NCBI GenBank assembly: GCA_015661865.1
Contig: DQVG01000038.1
Coordinates: 1-8,842, forward strand
Length of the DNA: 8,842 nt
Direction: 5' to 3'
DNA from: Desulfurobacteriaceae bacterium
Lineage (GTDB): Bacteria; Aquificota; Aquificia; Desulfurobacteriales; DQVG01
Shown here: one piece after another, positions 5,835 through 8,842 of the stretch
Layout: each line of letters opens with the position of its first letter
Numbering within the stretch: the first letter of the stretch is position 1
Position numbers and translations under genes: made by a program
Notes under the pieces: generated by a model
Seen by the model: only the letters and a program-made list of their open reading frames with translations
Database searches by the model: none
What the model was told of the DNA's origin: nothing

Positions 5835-6878
5835 CTCCCAGGATAAGGGGGTTCCCTTTTTTATATCTTTTTTTGCCTTTTTACCTAAAATTAATTTTAA
5901 ATATTTTGGAGGTAATCCATCTGCAGGACGTATAGATCTTACATTTTCCAAAGTAAAAGTTTCACCTTTCTTTACATCTTTAACAACAAAAAGGGATCTA
6001 GCTAGTTTTCTAGCTTTCTTTTGCCTTTCGGTAAGTTCATAAGTAACTTTTCCTAAAGCTTTTTCTACATTTCTAATAGCTTTTACCATTTCTTTAAATT
6101 CATCAGGAGTAAGGGAAAATTCTTTATCTGGAGTATCTATATTTTTAGAAAGAATAAAATGTTTTTCTATTAACTTTGCTCCAAGAGTTACTGCAGCTAC
6201 CGGAACTTCAATTCCTTTAGAATGATCCGAAAGACCCACTAAACAGTCAAAGGTTTCTGCCATATTTTTTAAAGTTAATAAATTGATATCCTCATAATCT
6301 GTGGGATAGTCAGATACACATTTAAGTAAAATAACTTCAAAATTATTTTGCCTCTTACAAGCATCTAAAGCTTCTTGGATATCATCCAAACGTGCAATTC
6401 CCGTAGAAATTATTAAAGGTTTTTTTGTTTTAGCAGCATATTCAATTAAAGGAATATCTACTATTTCAAAAGAGGCTATTTTATAAGCTGGGCAATTTAA
6501 CTTTTCTAAAAAATCTATAGCTGAAAAATCAAAGGGAGAAGAAAACCAAACTAATCCAAGTTTTTCAGCTAACTCTTTAAGTTCATAGTGCCATTCCCAA
6601 GGCATATAAGCTTTTTTATATAAGTCATATAAAGTTTGTCCATCCCAAAGTTTAGTTCCCTTAATTACAAAGTATTCATTTCTACAATCTATGGTCGTTG
6701 TATCTGGACGATAGGTCTGAAATTTAACCGCATCTGCTCCAGATTCTTTTATAGCATATAAGGTCTCTTTAGCTAAGGATAAGTCCTGTTTGTGATTAGC
6801 CGAAAGCTCAGCTACGATAAAGCAAGGAGAATTTCTGGAAATTAATCTATTTTGAATTTTTATTTCTTTTTTGAACAT
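5820..6878 (-). CDS. pseI: pseudaminic acid synthase
   Basis: This 352-residue cytoplasmic enzyme condenses phosphoenolpyruvate with a 6-deoxy-diacetamido-altrose to give pseudaminic acid, a nine-carbon sialic-acid-like sugar used on flagellin or surface glycans. The NeuB-type barrel (about 1-285) shows AELSANH (23-29), VKFQTY (51-56), SSPFD (113-117), YKIASFEIVDIPLIEY (132-147), STG (158-160), GLSDHSKG (218-225) and EKHF (237-240). The LWDGQTLYDLYKKAYMPWEWH segment near 77-97 is characteristic of PseI rather than sialic acid synthase NeuB. A C-terminal SAF (antifreeze-like) domain covers about 293-352. No other pse, flagellar or glycosyltransferase gene is nearby. The start is supported by GGGAGGA and AAGGA (6884-6895) before the ATG. 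The gene is transcribed toward rnhB and overlaps it by 15 bp at the 3' end. Confidence 0.88.
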   Translation of the reverse strand: MFKKEIKIQNRLISRNSPCFIVAELSANHKQDLSLAKETLYAIKESGADAVKFQTYRPDTTTIDCRNEYFVIKGTKLWDGQTLYDLYKKAYMPWEWHYELKELAEKLGLVWFSSPFDFSAIDFLEKLNCPAYKIASFEIVDIPLIEYAAKTKKPLIISTGIARLDDIQEALDACKRQNNFEVILLKCVSDYPTDYEDINLLTLKNMAETFDCLVGLSDHSKGIEVPVAAVTLGAKLIEKHFILSKNIDTPDKEFSLTPDEFKEMVKAIRNVEKALGKVTYELTERQKKARKLARSLFVVKDVKKGETFTLENVRSIRPADGLPPKYLKLILGKKAKKDIKKGTPLSWELIDF

Positions 6879-6921
6879 AAGTATCCTTTCCTCCCAAAAT
6901 TTTTTGGTTATTTAAGCATAT

Positions 6922-6949
6922 ATTTTAACATTAGAAAATTTTAAGTTAA
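6922..6949 (-). promoter_or_regulatory. candidate promoter for pseI
   Basis: On the minus strand, TTAACT (6949-6944) and TAAAAT (6927-6922) form a -35/-10-like pair with 16-bp spacing. Transcription would start near 6914, about 35 bases before the pseI ATG. The elements interlock with a mirror-image pair facing the other way. The hexamers are imperfect and the DNA is AT-rich, so this is an inference. Confidence 0.4.
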
Positions 6950-6952
6950 AAT
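6925..6952 (+). promoter_or_regulatory. candidate promoter for the structured element and zinc-ribbon gene
   Basis: TTAACA (6925-6930) and TAAAAT (6947-6952) are spaced 16 bp apart. The predicted transcription start, near 6959, lies only a few bases before the first arm of the structured element at 6966. The element would then form the 5' end of the messenger for the zinc-ribbon gene. The two divergent pairs are built on a perfect 8-bp inverted repeat, 6922-6929 and 6945-6952. Confidence 0.4.
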
Positions 6953-6965
6953 AATAAAACACAAT

Positions 6966-7056
6966 AAGGGGACAAAATTGCGCCTGCCGGGTTTTGTCCC
7001 CTTGAAAGAAGGCGCAATAAAAATAACCCGGCCCTTTAGGGCAAAAACCCTAAAGG
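6966..7056 (+). ncRNA. GC-rich structured element with interleaved stems (putative leader RNA or REP-like palindrome)
   Basis: Over 91 bases this is about 49% G+C, against about 13% in the 60 bases before it. Stem A is AAGGGGACAAAA (6966-6977) with its perfect 12-bp complement at 6992-7003. The 14-base loop of A is almost all committed to further pairing: TTGCGCC (6978-6984) is a perfect complement of GGCGCAA (7011-7017), and GCCGGG (6986-6991) of CCCGGC (7027-7032). The order A-B-C-A'-B'-C' means the stems cross, so they form pseudoknots or alternative folds. A separate 9-bp hairpin follows. There is no open frame of interest. In AT-rich thermophiles such GC islands are often structured RNA. 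The GGGGACA...TGTCCCC core also resembles REP-type palindromes. I recognise no named RNA family. The strand is assigned from the downstream gene only. Confidence 0.6.
7033..7056 (+). promoter_or_regulatory. hairpin just upstream of the zinc-ribbon ribosome site
   Basis: CCTTTAGGG (7033-7041) and CCCTAAAGG (7048-7056) form a perfect 9-bp stem with a CAAAAA loop. The hairpin ends six bases before the AAGGA ribosome site (7062-7066). No T-tract follows, so it is unlikely to be an intrinsic terminator on the plus strand. It could act as an expression platform or insulate the ribosome site from the upstream folds. Confidence 0.55.
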
Positions 7057-7071
7057 TAATTAAGGAAAATT

Positions 7072-7845
7072 ATGGGACTAAATATATTTTATAGGTATTC
7101 TGAGGACGAAAAAAAGGTTATTGATTATCAAAAAAAAATGATAAAAAAAAGACAACTTGAGGTAAAGATAAGAGAAAAGAAAAAAACTATAGATGATATA
7201 GAAAATTCAATTTTAGAAAAACATAAGCAAATTCAAGAACTTGGAGAAAAACTTAAGCAGTATCAAGAAATGATTAGAGAATATAAAGAAAGAGCTAAAA
7301 TGCTTAGAGATTCTTTAGAAAGATTAAAAAAAGAAAGAGATAATATAAAAGATCCAGAAAAATTTAAAATGTTAACTAGGGAAATTTCTAAATTGGAAAA
7401 AAATCTTTTAGAAATTCAAGAAAATATAATATATTTTGAAGGAGAATATGATGAAATTAAAGAAAGATATCAAAGTATGTATGAAGATTTTGAAAAAATA
7501 AAAAAAGAAAAGGAAATTATTATTAAATTTTTAAAAAATGAGCTAAGAAACTTAGAAGAAGAATATAAAAAACTTGATGAAGAGTTAGAAAGATTAAAAC
7601 AAGAAATTAAAGAAAAAAATCCCCACTATATAGAAGTATTTGATAATTATAAAGATTTATATGGAGATTTAGTATTTTCTGATGTAAGTGATGGAGTTTG
7701 TGAAGGTTGTGGTATGAAATACTCCGCAGTTGAATTTATGGAAATATTAAAAAAATTACAATTTGGAAAAAGTCGATGTCCTTATTGTGGCAGATTCATT
7801 TATGTTAGACCGGAGATAGCAGAAAACCAAGATTTTTCTGATTAA
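7072..7845 (+). CDS. coiled-coil protein with C-terminal C4 zinc ribbon (COG1579/CdsZ-like)
   Basis: This 257-residue soluble protein consists of a long, charged helical hairpin (about 10-185), rich in Lys, Glu, Arg and Leu with heptad spacing, followed by a zinc ribbon (about 205-246). The ribbon has C210, C213, C236 and C239 in the form CEGCG...CPYCGRFIYV, which matches the C4-type zinc ribbon of COG1579 proteins (zf-RING_7). This family is widespread in bacteria. Members have been studied as nucleic-acid or secretion-associated chaperone-like factors, but no general role is firm. The N-terminal Met is set by AAGGA (7062-7066), five bases upstream. The leader carries the structured element. 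Its 3' end is 83 bp before the endonuclease V gene on the same strand, so the two may be co-transcribed. Confidence 0.85.
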   Translation: MGLNIFYRYSEDEKKVIDYQKKMIKKRQLEVKIREKKKTIDDIENSILEKHKQIQELGEKLKQYQEMIREYKERAKMLRDSLERLKKERDNIKDPEKFKMLTREISKLEKNLLEIQENIIYFEGEYDEIKERYQSMYEDFEKIKKEKEIIIKFLKNELRNLEEEYKKLDEELERLKQEIKEKNPHYIEVFDNYKDLYGDLVFSDVSDGVCEGCGMKYSAVEFMEILKKLQFGKSRCPYCGRFIYVRPEIAENQDFSD

Positions 7846-7928
7846 ATCCTTAAAAATTAAAAATAAAGTAAAGTTATTAAAACTAAGATAATTAATGATT
7901 TAGTCCTAGGTTATTAGGTGTAAATAAC

Positions 7929-8618
7929 TTGAGTAAAGAAAAGTACTTAAAGTCGTTTTTAAAAATTCAAAATGAACTTAGAAAAAATCTTGTTTTAGAA
8001 GATAAGATCTCCTTAGAAAAAATAAGATATATAGCTGGAACTGATCTTACCTTTTTAAATCCCTTTAACCATCCCTGTAGAGGAATAGGAGTTATTTTAG
8101 TATTTGATTTTAAAACTTGGAAAATAGTTGATAAAGTTTATAGTATAGATATAGTAAATGTACCTTATATTCCAGGTTTTTTAGCTTTTAGAGAAGCTCC
8201 CTTAATCTTATCAGCATACAAAAAATTAAAAATAAAACCAGATGTTTTAATCGTAGATGGTCATGGCATAGCTCATCCAAGGAAAATGGGCATAGCTGCT
8301 CATATAGGAGCTATTTTAAATATACCTACTATAGGATGTGCTAAAAAACTTTTATATGGAAAATATGATGATTTGAAAGTAGATGCCGGGGAATACGTAC
8401 CTTTATATGATCCAAAAACTAACGAAATACTTGGATATGTCTTAAGAAGTAGAAAAAAAGTATCTCCTATTTTTGTTTCACCAGGAAATTATTTAACTTC
8501 AGAAACAGCTTTAGAAATAGTAAAAAATTGTCTAAAGGGATATCGTCTTCCTGAACCCACCCGACTTGCACACTTGTATTGCAACTCAATAAGAAAGGAG
8601 CTATTAAATAAAAATTAA
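7929..8618 (+). CDS. nfi: endonuclease V (deoxyinosine 3' endonuclease)
   Basis: This 229-residue repair enzyme nicks DNA one base beyond deoxyinosine, the product of adenine deamination, a lesion favoured by heat or nitrosation. The catalytic acids are in place: D39 in YIAGTDLTF (34-42), E89 in YIPGFLAFREAP (80-91) with the wedge-strand Tyr80, and D110 in LIVDGHGIAHPRKMGIAAHIG (107-127) with H116. K140 and the later GYVLRSR (169-175) and FVSPGN (182-187) segments also match the family. The start is TTG at 7929-7931: it is preceded by AGGTG (7916-7920) at 8-bp spacing, and no ATG or GTG lies in frame before the first conserved helix. The gap from the zinc-ribbon gene (7846-7928) is AT-rich and has only a weak -10-like GATAAT (7887-7892). 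The gene ends at a strong terminator hairpin. Confidence 0.92.
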   Translation: MSKEKYLKSFLKIQNELRKNLVLEDKISLEKIRYIAGTDLTFLNPFNHPCRGIGVILVFDFKTWKIVDKVYSIDIVNVPYIPGFLAFREAPLILSAYKKLKIKPDVLIVDGHGIAHPRKMGIAAHIGAILNIPTIGCAKKLLYGKYDDLKVDAGEYVPLYDPKTNEILGYVLRSRKKVSPIFVSPGNYLTSETALEIVKNCLKGYRLPEPTRLAHLYCNSIRKELLNKN

Positions 8619-8640
8619 AAAGGGGGGATAGCCCCCCTTT
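8619..8640. terminator. bidirectional hairpin terminator between nfi and the aconitase gene
   Basis: AAAGGGGGG (8619-8627) pairs perfectly with CCCCCCTTT (8632-8640) around a four-base ATAG loop, one base after the nfi stop. On the minus strand the stem is followed by TTTTTAATTTTTA, a good U-tract for the aconitase-family gene, whose stop is at 8645-8643. On the plus strand the T-run is weaker (TTTAATTACTCTTTT), so termination is probably most efficient leftward. Confidence 0.85.
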
Positions 8641-8642
8641 AA

Positions 8643-8842
8643 TTACTCTTTTATACCTAATCTTTTTCTTACTTTTTCCCCAACGTAATTTAAGATACCA
8701 CCAGCTTTTAAAATTTCCACTTCTCTTTGAGATAAATCATTTGTAAGTTCAATACTAATTTCTTCTCCAGAAGGTTTTTTAACTATACATTTTGTAATTC
8801 CACCTGGAGTAAGATCCTTTACATCAATTACTAAAGTATCTC
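8643..8842 (-). CDS. aconitase-family protein, C-terminal fragment (cut by window edge)
   Basis: Sixty-five codons and the stop are visible at the right edge. Minus-strand translation gives DTLVIDVKDLTP, then GEEISIELTNDLSQREVEIL and KAGGILNYVGEKVRKRLGIKE. The S-x-RE-xEIL-KAGG-LNY ending is characteristic of the swivel-domain C-terminus of aconitase-type hydro-lyases, best matching the roughly 640-residue monomeric aconitate hydratases of anaerobes (citrate to isocitrate, TCA cycle). The isopropylmalate isomerase small subunit LeuD ends similarly (ILKAGGL.EYI) but lacks the SxRE lead-in and usually has a proline-rich segment there, so aconitase is preferred without being certain. The catalytic Fe-S domains lie outside the window. 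It converges on nfi across the hairpin terminator. Confidence 0.75.
   Translation of the reverse strand, partial: DTLVIDVKDLTPGGITKCIVKKPSGEEISIELTNDLSQREVEILKAGGILNYVGEKVRKRLGIKE

Noticed and set aside
5820..6878. Sialic acid synthase NeuB
   Set aside because: The LWDGQTLYDLYKKAYMPWEW-type segment and its surroundings are typical of PseI rather than NeuB.
6966..7056. Known riboswitch, RNase P RNA or integron attC site
   Set aside because: The layout does not match preQ1, SAM-II, fluoride or HDV-like folds as I know them. It is far too short for RNase P RNA, and it lacks the paired R/L boxes of attC. It is reported as unclassified.
7033..7056. Intrinsic terminator upstream of the zinc-ribbon gene
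   Set aside because: The stem is good, but on the plus strand it is followed by TAATTAAGG rather than a U-tract, and it lies only 15 bases before the start codon.
8643..8842. 3-isopropylmalate dehydratase small subunit (LeuD)
   Set aside because: The SQREVEILKAGGILNY ending fits aconitase better. LeuD remains a weaker alternative because only 65 codons are visible.

Overview
The window is very AT-rich (one 60-base stretch upstream of the structured element is only about 13% G+C). It carries bacterial genes with strong Shine-Dalgarno sites and short gaps. The contents suggest an anaerobic, probably thermophilic bacterium: a DUF39/COG1900 protein fused to a two-cluster ferredoxin, a translin-family protein, endonuclease V, an arginase-family ureohydrolase and a pseudaminic acid synthase. 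A member of Thermodesulfobacteriota or a similar deep lineage would fit, but this is an inference from gene content, not a sequence match.

Layout. (1) 1-1733, minus strand: the N-terminal half of a D-Ala-D-Ala ligase running off the left edge, and upstream of it the DUF39-ferredoxin protein. (2) 1734-2274: a 541-bp gap without a convincing gene. It holds four degenerate 24-bp tandem repeats (1941-2036) and the leader of the next operon. (3) 2275-5834, plus strand: a tight five-gene run (gaps 12, 24, 11 and 6 bp) of translin-family protein, MraY-like phosphoglycosyl transferase, agmatinase-like ureohydrolase, small membrane protein and RNase HII. (4) 5820-6878, minus strand: pseudaminic acid synthase, whose 3' end overlaps the RNase HII gene by 15 bp. 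(5) 6879-7071: a divergent regulatory region with a symmetric pair of promoter-like elements, then a GC-rich island (6966-7056) of interleaved inverted repeats and a separate hairpin. (6) 7072-8618, plus strand: a coiled-coil/C4 zinc-ribbon protein and endonuclease V (TTG start), ending at a strong hairpin terminator shared with (7). (7) 8643-8842, minus strand: the C-terminus of an aconitase-family protein.

Functionally, the window mixes envelope synthesis (Ddl, MraY-like, PseI), nucleic-acid processing (translin, RNase HII, EndoV) and sulfur, polyamine and central carbon metabolism. No single pathway ties the genes together.

The main candidate for something undescribed is the 6966-7056 element. 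It is about half G+C in a very AT-rich setting. It contains three complementary pairs in the order A-B-C-A'-B'-C', so the stems cross rather than nest. It could be a structured 5' leader or cis-regulatory RNA of the zinc-ribbon gene, or a REP-like mobile palindrome. Secondary points are a DUF39 protein without the cysteines expected of the aspartate-semialdehyde sulfurtransferase, and an MraY relative with an atypical, short N-terminus.
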